DNA of 10,312 bases from Sporosarcina sp. (GCA_029263945.1 JARIDM010000016.1:1-10312), one strand, 5' to 3'; positions 1 to 7,007 are shown, numbered from the stretch's first letter. Numbers and translations: made by a program. Notes: generated by a model from the letters alone, not told the origin.

Positions 1-21
1 CTGGTTCTAATAGAGATTTTT

Positions 22-70
22 AAAACAGACAACAACCTCGTTATATTACGAGGTTGTTGTCTGTTTTTTT
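22..70 (+). terminator. Rho-independent terminator of an upstream gene outside the window
   Basis: A perfect 19-bp inverted repeat (22-40 pairing with 49-67) with an 8-base loop is followed by a run of seven Ts (64-70). The gene it ends lies before the window. Because the left arm begins with four As, it could also act weakly on the minus strand. It insulates the small membrane-protein gene that follows. Confidence 0.9.
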
Positions 71-86
71 GCATATGATAGACTAG

Positions 87-117
87 TTTACAATTTTCAA
101 GAATAAGGTATTATAAT
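87..117 (+). promoter_or_regulatory. Probable sigma-A promoter of the small membrane-protein gene
   Basis: A TTTACA box at 87-92 is followed by overlapping -10 candidates: TATTAT at 109-114 (16-base spacer) and TATAAT at 112-117 (19-base spacer, or 18 from TTACAA at 88-93). It lies directly after the upstream terminator and about 25 bases before the start codon, with AGGAGG at 131-136 in between. The elements are good but the exact pairing is uncertain. Confidence 0.55.
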
Positions 118-140
118 GAGTAGAATAGAAAGGAGGAATA

Positions 141-464
141 ATGATGGCTTTGGGAATTTATGGGATCATCGCGATGGTGTTTATTATAACTGCACTTATT
201 ATTCAAGCTTTATTATACAGAACTAAAAACGAGGCGGCCAACGGTATTTTTATAGTTAACATGGTATTTGGCGTCGTATTCGCTTACATTACTTTTTCAT
301 CTTTGCCGTCAAACTTTATTGGGCAAAAGATCTTAACAATAGTTTGGGCAATTATTGCTGTGGCAGGTTTACTCTTGAAATTAAAGGATAAAAAGTTCAT
401 GATGATTAGTAAAATCATGCTTTCTGTTGCAATTATTGGTTCATTAGTACAGTTATTTATGTGA
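141..464 (+). CDS. Small four-helix integral membrane protein, unknown function
   Basis: I do not recognise this 107-residue protein as a named family. It is very hydrophobic, with four likely membrane helices at about residues 5-24, 34-53, 60-79 and 87-106. Short basic stretches (RTK near 27-29, KLKDKK near 80-85) would make cytoplasmic loops. There is no cleavable signal peptide or catalytic motif. A strong AGGAGG (131-136) precedes two consecutive ATGs at 141 and 144; the second has the better spacing of 7 bases, so the true protein may be one residue shorter. It appears monocistronic, with its own promoter and terminator, and converges on the HAD phosphatase gene. It is real by ribosome site, composition and clean boundaries; no role can be assigned. 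Confidence 0.75.
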   Translation: MMALGIYGIIAMVFIITALIIQALLYRTKNEAANGIFIVNMVFGVVFAYITFSSLPSNFIGQKILTIVWAIIAVAGLLLKLKDKKFMMISKIMLSVAIIGSLVQLFM

Positions 465-466
465 AA

Positions 467-511
467 AAAAGAGCTTCCTTTTTCTAAATTGAAAAGGAAC
501 GCTCTTTTTTT
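467..511. terminator. Bidirectional terminator between convergent genes
   Basis: A stem of GAGC-TTCCTTTTTC (471-484) against GAAAAGGAACGCTC (491-504), with one bulged base, is flanked by seven As on the left and seven Ts on the right. It can therefore end transcription of the membrane-protein gene on the plus strand and of the HAD gene on the minus strand, whose stop codons lie at 464 and 520. Confidence 0.88.
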
Positions 512-519
512 ATGTGCAA

Positions 520-1389
520 TTATGATTTCTGTAATTGAATAATCTCTTCGATGGCGACGCCGACACCGTCATGTTCATTTGTTGTCGTGACATGTGTACA
601 AGAAGCTTTGATCGCTTCGGGTGCATTCCCCATTGCGACTGAACGTCCTGCGCGTTCCATCATCGAGAGGTCGTTGTAATTATCACCTATGACCATCACT
701 TGGTCCATTGAAAGTCCTATGTTTTTTGCGTATTGTTCAACAGCAATCCCTTTTTGGGCATGAATGCTCGTGATTTCTAAGTTTCCCGCACCAGAAGAGG
801 TGACAGCCAGTCCAGGGAATTCTTTTAGGATTGCTCGGGCATCATCCAGTTGTTGCATATGATAAGACGTTCCAAAAACCTTATAAATAGAATCGCCACG
901 CGCAGCGATAATTTGATCGAACGAATCGACTTCATTGATAATGCCGCGGTCCAATCGGTCCTGTATTTCAAGTCGGATTTCGTCTACTTCTGGTACTTGG
1001 TTTGCAGCATGGGCGAGTTGAATAAATGTATCAACTGAAGCTTGTGCGTTTGTGGTATAGACAACTTTGTCTATAAACAATTGGTAGTCTATTTCATGAG
1101 CGGCTAAAATTTCAATCACTTTATCGACGTCTTTTTTATCCATATGTACTTCTGATAGAAGTTCTCCGTCACGATTTCTTACTTCCGCCCCGTTAATACA
1201 AATGAAAGAAGGCTTTAAACCAACTTCATGAAGTGGTTCACAGGCTTCTGGATAACTTCTTCCTGTAGCGACCACAACTTCAATGCCATTTTCTTGTGCT
1301 GCTAAGATTGCTTCTTTATTTTTAGTACTGATTGTATGATCAGGACCTAATAATGTTCCATCCATATCAATCGCGATTAGACGTATCAT
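520..1389 (-). CDS. Cof-type HAD-superfamily phosphatase (HAD-IIB)
   Basis: This 289-residue protein is a HAD phosphatase of the Cof/YidA-like IIB group, which hydrolyses small phosphorylated metabolites such as sugar phosphates or flavin precursors. All four motifs are visible: DxDGT at 8-12 (nucleophile D8, acid/base D10), motif II around ATGR at 41-44, the lysine of motif III at K213 (in AQKG), and the metal-binding GDNYND at 235-240. The middle part (about 85-190) is the IIB cap that sets substrate choice. The start is placed at 1389 rather than at an in-frame ATG at 1431. Position 1389 has a GGGGGA ribosome site 6 bases upstream, the protein then begins directly with the family's MIRLIAIDMDGT, and 1431 lies upstream of the predicted -10 box. 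No neighbour reveals the substrate; it may be unrelated to the sugar genes. Confidence 0.92.
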   Translation of the reverse strand: MIRLIAIDMDGTLLGPDHTISTKNKEAILAAQENGIEVVVATGRSYPEACEPLHEVGLKPSFICINGAEVRNRDGELLSEVHMDKKDVDKVIEILAAHEIDYQLFIDKVVYTTNAQASVDTFIQLAHAANQVPEVDEIRLEIQDRLDRGIINEVDSFDQIIAARGDSIYKVFGTSYHMQQLDDARAILKEFPGLAVTSSGAGNLEITSIHAQKGIAVEQYAKNIGLSMDQVMVIGDNYNDLSMMERAGRSVAMGNAPEAIKASCTHVTTTNEHDGVGVAIEEIIQLQKS

Positions 1390-1421
1390 AATAATCCCCC
1401 TTTTTCTCTCTACAATCAATG

Positions 1422-1450
1422 ATTCTACCAATGAAAGCCGTGTATTTCAA
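1422..1450 (-). promoter_or_regulatory. Sigma-A promoter of the HAD phosphatase gene
   Basis: Read on the minus strand, TTGAAA (1450-1445) and TAGAAT (1427-1422) are separated by exactly 17 bases, a near-ideal sigma-A arrangement. Transcription would begin near 1415, about 26 bases before the chosen ATG at 1389. This position also excludes the longer reading frame starting at 1431, which would begin inside the promoter. Confidence 0.72.
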
Positions 1451-1494
1451 CTTCTTCGGTTCAGTTGAATTTTGCCACTTGCTAAAATTCGAAA

Positions 1495-1527
1495 TTGACT
1501 AGACAATATATATTGTAGGAATATTAA
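1495..1527 (+). promoter_or_regulatory. Candidate promoter with a 14-bp palindrome before the sensory operon
   Basis: TTGACT at 1495-1500 is a good -35 box. The -10 is poor: GAATAT at 1519-1524 with an 18-base spacer is the best fit, and TATTAA at 1522-1527 is too far away. A perfect palindrome, ACAATATATATTGT (1503-1516), fills the spacer and would be well placed for a dimeric regulator. The start codon at 1544 follows a modest ribosome site, AGGTG at 1534-1538. The palindrome is seen; its role as an operator is inferred. Confidence 0.42.
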
Positions 1528-1543
1528 GTAAAGTAGGTGTGGA

Positions 1544-2533
1544 ATGTTAAAGTCTTCCAAAGGAATCATTTATATATTAATTTGTGTTCTATTAATCATT
1601 AGTTTATCGGGCGTGAGCTATTATGGTTATAAAACGTTTTATATTGAAAAAGAAATCGCAGAGCCAAGTGAATATAAGCATCATATTGTGTTAATTGCTG
1701 AAGAAATAGATAACGAATACTGGCGGCTCGTTGAAGAAGGCGCAAAGAAAGCCGCTGCTGAAAATGATATCTATTTGGAATACGTAGGTCCCCTAAAAGC
1801 AGATAATGACCAGCTGTTAAAGTTATTTGACCGTATGATTTCAGTAAAGGTAGATGGGATTATTATTCAAGGAGTGGAAGGGGCAGAGTTTTCTGAACTG
1901 GTTTTTAAAGGGACGGAAAGACATATCCCCATTATTACAATCGATACGGATGTGAAAGACAGTGTTCGAAAAGCTTATGTAGGAACAGATAACTTTTACG
2001 CGGGTCAACTTGTAGGAGAAGCAATGATTAAGAACACAGTGGGGAAACAGTTTGTTGGTATCGTGACGGGACGTTATGATTCCATCAACCAACAAGAGAG
2101 AATGGCAGGATTTGAAGAAGCCATCAAGTTAGTGGAACGGATTCAAATTGTCGGCAGTCAAGAATCTAATATTACGCAAATCGGTGCAGCACAAGCGACT
2201 TATACTTTGTTGAAGGAACATCCATCGATTACGGCATTAGTCGGGTTAAGTGCGTTAGACGGACTTGGCATAGTAGAAGGGCTGAATGAAATTGCCCCTT
2301 TTAAAGACGTGTACATTACGGCATTCGATGTGTTGCCACGTACACTTTCTTTAATCAGAAATGGTGAAATAGATGTAACCATTGCGCAATATCCAAAAGA
2401 AATGGGCTATGAAGCGATGAAGTTAATGATGAAGTTACAAAAACAAGATATTTTAGATAATGAAGTGTACACAAGGACGCAGATTGTAGAAAAGCAAGAT
2501 GTGGATCGATTGCGTCAAGGTGAATTTAATTGA
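1544..2533 (+). CDS. Membrane-anchored periplasmic-binding-protein-like sugar receptor (type I fold)
   Basis: This 329-residue protein has a ribose/galactose-type binding domain (Peripla_BP_4, RbsB-like) at about 46-315, tethered by one N-terminal helix at about 7-29. No lipobox cysteine follows the helix (the sequence runs ISLSGVSYYG), so it is expected to stay as an uncleaved anchor facing outward. Family landmarks are the first strand at 47-53, the ligand-side block ITIDTD at 131-136, GTDNFYAG at 147-154, R186 in QERMAGF (comparable to the ligand arginine of RbsB), AFD at 260-262 and Q282. Its stop overlaps the kinase start, so the two are translationally coupled. With the kinase and regulator it forms a three-component sensor like the XylFII-LytS-YesN system described in clostridia, where a binding protein presents sugar to the kinase. 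A transporter subunit is less likely, because no permease of the RbsC type is nearby. The ligand is unknown. Confidence 0.88.
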   Translation: MLKSSKGIIYILICVLLIISLSGVSYYGYKTFYIEKEIAEPSEYKHHIVLIAEEIDNEYWRLVEEGAKKAAAENDIYLEYVGPLKADNDQLLKLFDRMISVKVDGIIIQGVEGAEFSELVFKGTERHIPIITIDTDVKDSVRKAYVGTDNFYAGQLVGEAMIKNTVGKQFVGIVTGRYDSINQQERMAGFEEAIKLVERIQIVGSQESNITQIGAAQATYTLLKEHPSITALVGLSALDGLGIVEGLNEIAPFKDVYITAFDVLPRTLSLIRNGEIDVTIAQYPKEMGYEAMKLMMKLQKQDILDNEVYTRTQIVEKQDVDRLRQGEFN

Positions 2534-3975
2534 AGACCATCCAAGGAAAGTTATTGGCCTATTTCTTCGTCTTTGTTCTTTTATTTCAAATCACATCCAT
2601 TTTAATATTTTTTAGTTCAAATAAACTTACGAATAATTACAATGATAGCTTCCAACGCTTTTTACTCCTCAATTCCATTTCGCAAAAGTCAACAGAATTA
2701 TATACGTTAACGAGGGTTTATGTGCTTGAACAAGATGAGAAAAATGCCGAGCTATATTTTTTAGAAAAGACAGCCTTACAAAAAGAACAACGAAAATTAG
2801 CAGATGTCTTTCATTATGCTGAAGAAACCAAAATGAAAAACTACCAAGATTTAATCGATACATTTATACATGAAAGTGAACTTACGATGGGGTTTGTCTT
2901 GAGAGAAGATATTGAAAACTATACAAAACATTTAGAAGAAGCGAGAGTATCCGCAGGGTATATTCAAGAACTAGCACTTGAACTCATAGACGTAGAACTC
3001 ACAGCTTATCAATCTTTCTACAAAGATTTTCAAGTGAGAAATGGCTATTTTGTAATGTTTATTGTTTTTCTATTTTTAACGACGATTACGCTTGCCGTTC
3101 TATTTGCGCTCTGGTTCGCTAATGGCATTACGCGACCATTGGACAAGTTATCTTCTGCCGCAAAAGAAGTTGCCAGGGGAGATTTAATCGGAGAACCAGT
3201 TGAAATACAATCTAATGATGAGCTGAGGCTTTTGGGCGATGCATTCAATCATATGCGTGCAAATATTCACGAGCTTGTCCGTGAAATAAAAGACCAATCG
3301 GAATTAGATCAATTATTAAAGGAAATGGAATTAAAACATTTACAAAATCAAATCAATCCGCACTTTCTATTTAATACGTTAAATACGATTTCTAAGATGG
3401 CTTATTTAGAAAATGCCAATGCAACTTCTAGGTTAATAGACTCTGTGGCAGCGCTTCTTAGACATAGCTTAGATGAAATCGATAAGGAAGTGACCTTGAA
3501 AGAGGAACTGGAAATTGTGGAAGATTATTTTAGAATTCAAAAAACGAGGTTTTCGGAAAGAATTCAGTTTGTCACAAAAATTGACGAGACTTGCTTAGCT
3601 ATTGAAATCCCGCGGTTAACGCTACAACCACTCGTAGAAAATGCATTTATACACGGCATTGAAAGTAGAGAAGAAGGGGGCCGCATCACGATTCAGGTGA
3701 AGCAAACTCAAAATGAGGTCATTGTTGAAGTAAGCGATGACGGAGAAGGAATGAGTGGGGTAGAGATCCAACGATTACTTTCCTTAGTGGAACGTAAAGA
3801 GGATCATGTCGGGCACTCTACAGGAATTGGTTTAACAAATGTGATTAGGCGTTTGCAGCTTTTTTACCAAAAAAGTGATGTCGTGGAAATCGAATCGGAA
3901 GTGGGACAATGGACAACGATCCGCTTATTTTTACCGAAAGATCGGAGTGAATCATATGAGAATCTTAATTGCTGA
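2530..3975 (+). CDS. YesM-type sensor histidine kinase
   Basis: This 481-residue kinase belongs to the His_kinase (PF06580)/YesM family. Membrane helix 1 spans about 8-30, an extracellular mostly helical region about 31-170, and helix 2 about 172-197. A HAMP domain follows (about 198-250), then the phosphoacceptor block QINPHFLFN with H278, and an ATPase domain with N box LVENAFIHG (N371), DDGEGM at 403-408 and GIGL at 432-435. All residues needed for activity appear present. The start is TTG at 2530, overlapping the receptor's TGA stop, with AAGGTG at 2517-2522 as ribosome site. The short extracellular domain shows no recognised ligand fold, which fits sensing through the receptor encoded just before it. 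Its 3' end overlaps the response regulator by 20 bases, so the pair is surely co-expressed. It should phosphorylate that regulator. Confidence 0.93.
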   Translation: MKTIQGKLLAYFFVFVLLFQITSILIFFSSNKLTNNYNDSFQRFLLLNSISQKSTELYTLTRVYVLEQDEKNAELYFLEKTALQKEQRKLADVFHYAEETKMKNYQDLIDTFIHESELTMGFVLREDIENYTKHLEEARVSAGYIQELALELIDVELTAYQSFYKDFQVRNGYFVMFIVFLFLTTITLAVLFALWFANGITRPLDKLSSAAKEVARGDLIGEPVEIQSNDELRLLGDAFNHMRANIHELVREIKDQSELDQLLKEMELKHLQNQINPHFLFNTLNTISKMAYLENANATSRLIDSVAALLRHSLDEIDKEVTLKEELEIVEDYFRIQKTRFSERIQFVTKIDETCLAIEIPRLTLQPLVENAFIHGIESREEGGRITIQVKQTQNEVIVEVSDDGEGMSGVEIQRLLSLVERKEDHVGHSTGIGLTNVIRRLQLFYQKSDVVEIESEVGQWTTIRLFLPKDRSESYENLNC

Positions 3976-5383
3976 TGATGAATTGTTAGAAAGAAAAGCG
4001 ATGAGAAAGTTCATTCAGGACAACTTCAAGGACATGGAAGTTGTAGGGGAGGCTGAAAATGGACGTAGGGCCATTGAATTGGCATTAGAAAAACGTCCCC
4101 ATATCATCTTTATGGACATTAAAATGCCAGGTGTAAATGGATTAGAAGCGATTGAACAGATTCATCTTCAACTTCCTGCGGTTAAATTTATTTTAGTTAC
4201 AGCATATGATACGTTTGCGTATGCAAAACAAGCGATGCAATACGGGATTAAAGATTATATTTTAAAGCCTGAGAAAAAAGAAGAAATAGTCAAAGCGCTC
4301 TTTCGTTTACAAAAAGAAATTGGCGTAGAAGAAAAGATGGAACTTGAAAAGCATCAATCGCAGCAATTATTAGGGGAGCGACTGATTAGGGGGCTTATAA
4401 AACAACCTTTTCAAGCGCATTTACTAACCCTCCAGCAACAATTATTTCCACAGATGGTTTCTGGCTATTTTCTGGTCATGGGTGGACACGAACTTGATCT
4501 TTTGGCGGACATTAAAGCACAGTTAAACCGAGTGGAGGCTTATGACTTCTTATTTTATGAAAAAGAAGACATCCTCATCATTATGGTAATGGTCAACACG
4601 CGAGAAACGAAAGCAAATCAATTGGTTTTTGCAAGAAAGTTATCGCTGGAGTATGAAGAGGCGTTGTTTATAGGCATTGGGCGGATTGAAGAGAAAGTTG
4701 AAAGCATGTACGCTTCCTACCGCAGTGCTTATGCTGCTTATTTCCAACTTATGACTGAAGGAAAAACTAAATATGGATTTTTACAAGAAAGAGATCAGGC
4801 TGATATCAATGACCATAGTAAGGAAATTATTAAAGCTGTTGAGAAAGGAAAACAAGAGGATGCGCTTGAGAAATTCAAAGAAGTTGAGCTTTCATTAACG
4901 AATAGTGCAAAGGAAAATCTATATATTTCTATTCAAACGCTATTTTCTGTAAGGGGTATTTACCCCCATGAAAGTACAATCTTTAAAACCCAATCGTCGG
5001 AAGAGTGGACGACTTATTTAAATATGTGCTGTATGAGAATGAAGGACTACTGGCACTCAAAAGAATCGATGAGCCAAGCAGTCAGCTATATTGAAGAAAA
5101 TTTTGCAAAGGCCATTACACTGGAAGAAGTCGCAAAAGTGGTTAATTTAAGTCCAAACTATTTTTCGAACCTTTTTAAAGAAGAGGCTGGGGAAACTTTT
5201 ATTGAGTTTTTAACTAAAACAAGAATGACCCATGCGAAGTTATTAATCGAGCAAAATTGCTATTCGCTAAAAGAAATTTGTTACAAAGTCGGTTATAAAG
5301 ATCCTAATTACTTTAGTCGTGTGTTTAAGAAGTATTTTGACATGTCCCCAAAGCACTTTTTAAACAGCATCTTTAAAAAGTGA
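3956..5383 (+). CDS. YesN-type response regulator (REC plus AraC DNA-binding domain)
   Basis: This 475-residue transcription factor starts with a receiver domain (about 1-120). The acidic pair is D7/D8, the phosphoacceptor D54 (IFMDIKMPG), the switch threonine T82 and the conserved K104. A long linker (about 125-365) follows, containing the GIGRIEEKVESMYASYRSAY stretch near 240-259 typical of YesN proteins. An AraC-type double helix-turn-helix lies at about 373-472 (ITLEEVAKVVNLSPNYFSNLF, then SLKEICYKVGYKDPNYFSRVF). The start at 3956 is chosen over an in-frame ATG at 3875: it has GGAGTGA five bases upstream and the protein then opens with the REC core MRILIADDE, whereas 3875 would add 27 unrelated residues inside the kinase gene. 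The likely target is the adjacent transporter promoter. No clear terminator follows, so some read-through into the transporter genes is possible. Confidence 0.93.
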   Translation: MRILIADDELLERKAMRKFIQDNFKDMEVVGEAENGRRAIELALEKRPHIIFMDIKMPGVNGLEAIEQIHLQLPAVKFILVTAYDTFAYAKQAMQYGIKDYILKPEKKEEIVKALFRLQKEIGVEEKMELEKHQSQQLLGERLIRGLIKQPFQAHLLTLQQQLFPQMVSGYFLVMGGHELDLLADIKAQLNRVEAYDFLFYEKEDILIIMVMVNTRETKANQLVFARKLSLEYEEALFIGIGRIEEKVESMYASYRSAYAAYFQLMTEGKTKYGFLQERDQADINDHSKEIIKAVEKGKQEDALEKFKEVELSLTNSAKENLYISIQTLFSVRGIYPHESTIFKTQSSEEWTTYLNMCCMRMKDYWHSKESMSQAVSYIEENFAKAITLEEVAKVVNLSPNYFSNLFKEEAGETFIEFLTKTRMTHAKLLIEQNCYSLKEICYKVGYKDPNYFSRVFKKYFDMSPKHFLNSIFKK

Positions 5384-5412
5384 AGGTAAACGTAAAAAAA
5401 TACAGGTTTTTG

Positions 5413-5443
5413 TTGAAAAGCATTATCAGAATTCATGTATTAT
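5413..5443 (+). promoter_or_regulatory. Probable regulated promoter of the sugar transporter genes
   Basis: TTGAAA at 5413-5418 is followed by TGTATT (5436-5441, 17-base spacer) or TATTAT (5438-5443, 19-base spacer). Either -10 is suboptimal, as expected for a promoter needing an activator. Transcription would start near 5449-5451, at the upstream edge of the cre. The upstream stretch 5384-5412 is A/T-rich and is where the response regulator would be expected to bind, but I could not define a convincing repeat there. Confidence 0.5.
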
Positions 5444-5449
5444 TGTGTT

Positions 5450-5463
5450 TGTAAGCGTTACCA
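5450..5463 (+). promoter_or_regulatory. Catabolite-responsive element (cre), CcpA operator
   Basis: TGTAAGCGTTACCA matches the Bacillus cre consensus TGWAANCGNTNWCA at every defined position except one (C at 5461 instead of W). It lies just downstream of the predicted -10, where CcpA binding blocks initiation. It implies that the transporter is repressed when a preferred carbon source is plentiful. Assignment to CcpA is by consensus only. Confidence 0.82.
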
Positions 5464-5484
5464 AAAACAAAGGGGGAGTAATTA

Positions 5485-6783
5485 GTGAAGAAATTTTATG
5501 GCTTAATCGTATTATTGTCGCTTGTTCTTGTCATAGCTGCTTGTGGTGCTGACGATGCGTCAAAGGGAGATACAGACAAAGGGAAAGATAAGGCTGATAA
5601 AAAGGATAAAACCAGCGCAGTTGAAATTTTCAGTTGGTGGACAGGTGCAGGTGAAGAAGATGGACTTCTTGCACTGATTGACCTATTCAATGAGTTACAC
5701 CCAGAAATCACAGTTGAAAACGCTGCAGTTGCAGGGGGCGCTGGAACTAACGCAAAAGCAGTTCTCGCGACGAGAATGCAAGGAAATGATCCGCCATCTA
5801 CATTCCAAGTACATGGTGGGGAAGAGCTTAACAAAAGTTGGGTAGCGGCAGACAAAATGTCTCCACTCAATGACTTATATGAAAAAAATGGATGGATGGA
5901 TAAATTCCCAGAAGAACTGATTGAACTTGTAAGTGATGGCGATGACATCTATTCAGTTCCTGTTAATATTCACCGCGGTAACGTTGTATTTTACAACAAA
6001 GCTGTTTTCGAAGAACACGGAATTGAAGTACCAACTACGTTAGAAGAGTTTTTTGCAGTTGCGGATAAGCTTCAAGCTGCTGATGTTGTTCCGTTAGCAC
6101 TTGGTGACAAAGAATCTTGGGAAGCAACACAAATCTTTGAAAACGTCTTAGCTGCTGAATTAGGCACAGATGGTTACAATGACTTGTTTGCGGGAGATAT
6201 TGAATTTACGGATGATAAAGTTGTGAAGGCAGCTGAAAGTTTCGGTAAAATTTTAGATTATGTAAACGAAGATCACTCTTCACGTAACTGGCAAGACTCA
6301 GCACAACTTGTAGCTGAGGGAGAAGCGGCAATGATTAACATGGGTGACTGGGCGAAAGGTTATTTTGTAAATGACTTAAACCTTGTGACAAATGAAGACT
6401 TTGGTTACTTCCCATTCCCAGGTACAGTGGGTGACTTTGCGGTTATTACAGATACATTTGGTTTACCAAAAGGAATCGATAACGTAGAAGAGACAGAGCA
6501 ATTTTTAACAGTTCTTGGTTCAGTTGAAGGGCAAGATGCATTCAACCCGTTAAAAGGATCGATCCCAGCAAGAATCGATGCGGATCCATCGAAGTATGAT
6601 GACTATGGTAAAGACACAATTGAAGATTTTAAAACGGCAAATTTATTCCCATCACTTGCACACGGTTCAGCTGCATCTGAAGGGTTTGTCACAAAAGCAA
6701 ATCAGGCTGTGAACATCTTTGTTACACAAAAAGACGTTGAAAACTTTATTAATTCACTACAAAACGCAGCACCTGATATGTAA
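5485..6783 (+). CDS. ABC transporter sugar-binding lipoprotein, glucose/mannose type
   Basis: This 432-residue extracellular solute-binding protein (SBP_bac_1, MalE-like fold) delivers a sugar to the permease pair encoded downstream. A lipoprotein signal peptide ends at C20 (LVIAAC), followed by a Lys/Asp-rich linker (21-43). Blocks resembling the Thermus-type glucose/mannose-binding proteins (and GtsA) as I recall them are FSWWTGAGEE (49-58), GGAGTNAKAVL (84-94), PPSTFQVHGG (103-112), SVPVNIHRGNV (157-167), NMGDWAKGY (285-293) and FNPLKGSIPARIDADPSKY (353-371). The start is GTG at 5485, with AGGGGGAG (5471-5478) six bases upstream. Promoter and cre lie just before it, and a terminator just after, which should make this subunit more abundant than the permeases. 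Family membership is secure; glucose or mannose as substrate is inferred from resemblance, and another hexose or a disaccharide remains possible. Confidence 0.9.
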   Translation: MKKFYGLIVLLSLVLVIAACGADDASKGDTDKGKDKADKKDKTSAVEIFSWWTGAGEEDGLLALIDLFNELHPEITVENAAVAGGAGTNAKAVLATRMQGNDPPSTFQVHGGEELNKSWVAADKMSPLNDLYEKNGWMDKFPEELIELVSDGDDIYSVPVNIHRGNVVFYNKAVFEEHGIEVPTTLEEFFAVADKLQAADVVPLALGDKESWEATQIFENVLAAELGTDGYNDLFAGDIEFTDDKVVKAAESFGKILDYVNEDHSSRNWQDSAQLVAEGEAAMINMGDWAKGYFVNDLNLVTNEDFGYFPFPGTVGDFAVITDTFGLPKGIDNVEETEQFLTVLGSVEGQDAFNPLKGSIPARIDADPSKYDDYGKDTIEDFKTANLFPSLAHGSAASEGFVTKANQAVNIFVTQKDVENFINSLQNAAPDM

Positions 6784-6793
6784 GAAATTTATG

Positions 6794-6828
6794 GGGCTGC
6801 CTCGTTAACAGGCAGCCCTTTCATTTTT
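6794..6828 (+). terminator. Intra-operon terminator after the binding-protein gene
   Basis: A perfect 9-bp GC-rich stem, GGGCTGCCT (6794-6802) with AGGCAGCCC (6810-6818), has a 7-base loop and is followed by TTTCATTTTTT. It lies 10 bases after the lipoprotein stop codon. Such partial terminators between binding-protein and permease genes are common and lower permease expression. Confidence 0.85.
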
Positions 6829-6869
6829 TCTTTTACGTCAATCAAATGCTCAAGTATTCCTTTTCATAA

Positions 6870-6939
6870 TCGGGTTTTAGAGCGACTCCACCACAACATA
6901 TAGTCGGGTTAAAGCGTTCCCGAACAATATGTTGCGTCG
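6870..6939. repeat. Structured spacer element with nested inverted repeat and imperfect direct repeat
   Basis: CAACATAT (6894-6901) pairs with ATATGTTG (6927-6934). Inside it TCGGG (6904-6908) pairs with CCCGA (6919-6923), and outside it CGAC (6883-6886) can pair with GTCG (6936-6939). Together these give a long interrupted hairpin. In addition, TCGGGTTTTAGAGCGACTCC (6870-6889) and TCGGGTTAAAGCGTTCCC (6904-6920) look like diverged direct copies. The strong right-hand T tract of a terminator is absent. It sits in the 225-bp gap between the binding-protein and permease genes. It could be a folded leader RNA, an mRNA stabiliser, or a remnant of a small dispersed repeat; the sequence alone does not decide. 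Confidence 0.5.
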
Positions 6940-7007
6940 TTGTCACAGAATAAGGTCATTATGAAATTGACTCTATTACATAAAATCTTAAATAAGGAGG
7001 AGTTAAG

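Noticed and set aside
1544..1640. Lipoprotein signal on the receptor (cysteine at residue 14)
   Set aside because: The cysteine is in the middle of the hydrophobic helix without a lipobox, so an uncleaved membrane anchor fits better.
3875..3955. Possible longer start for the response regulator
   Set aside because: It would add 27 residues with no REC homology inside the kinase gene; the ATG at 3956 has its own GGAGTGA site and opens with the REC core.
5496..5948. 150-codon open frame on the minus strand inside the binding-protein gene
   Set aside because: It is Ser/Pro-rich as expected for an antisense shadow, has no recognisable domain, and lies wholly over a well-conserved coding region.
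6940..6995. Separate promoter for the permease genes (TTGTCA 6940-6945, TTGACT 6967-6972, TAAAAT 6981-6986)
   Set aside because: No -35/-10 pair has acceptable spacing. TTGACT would place the start inside the ribosome site, and TAAAAT has no partner 17 bases upstream.
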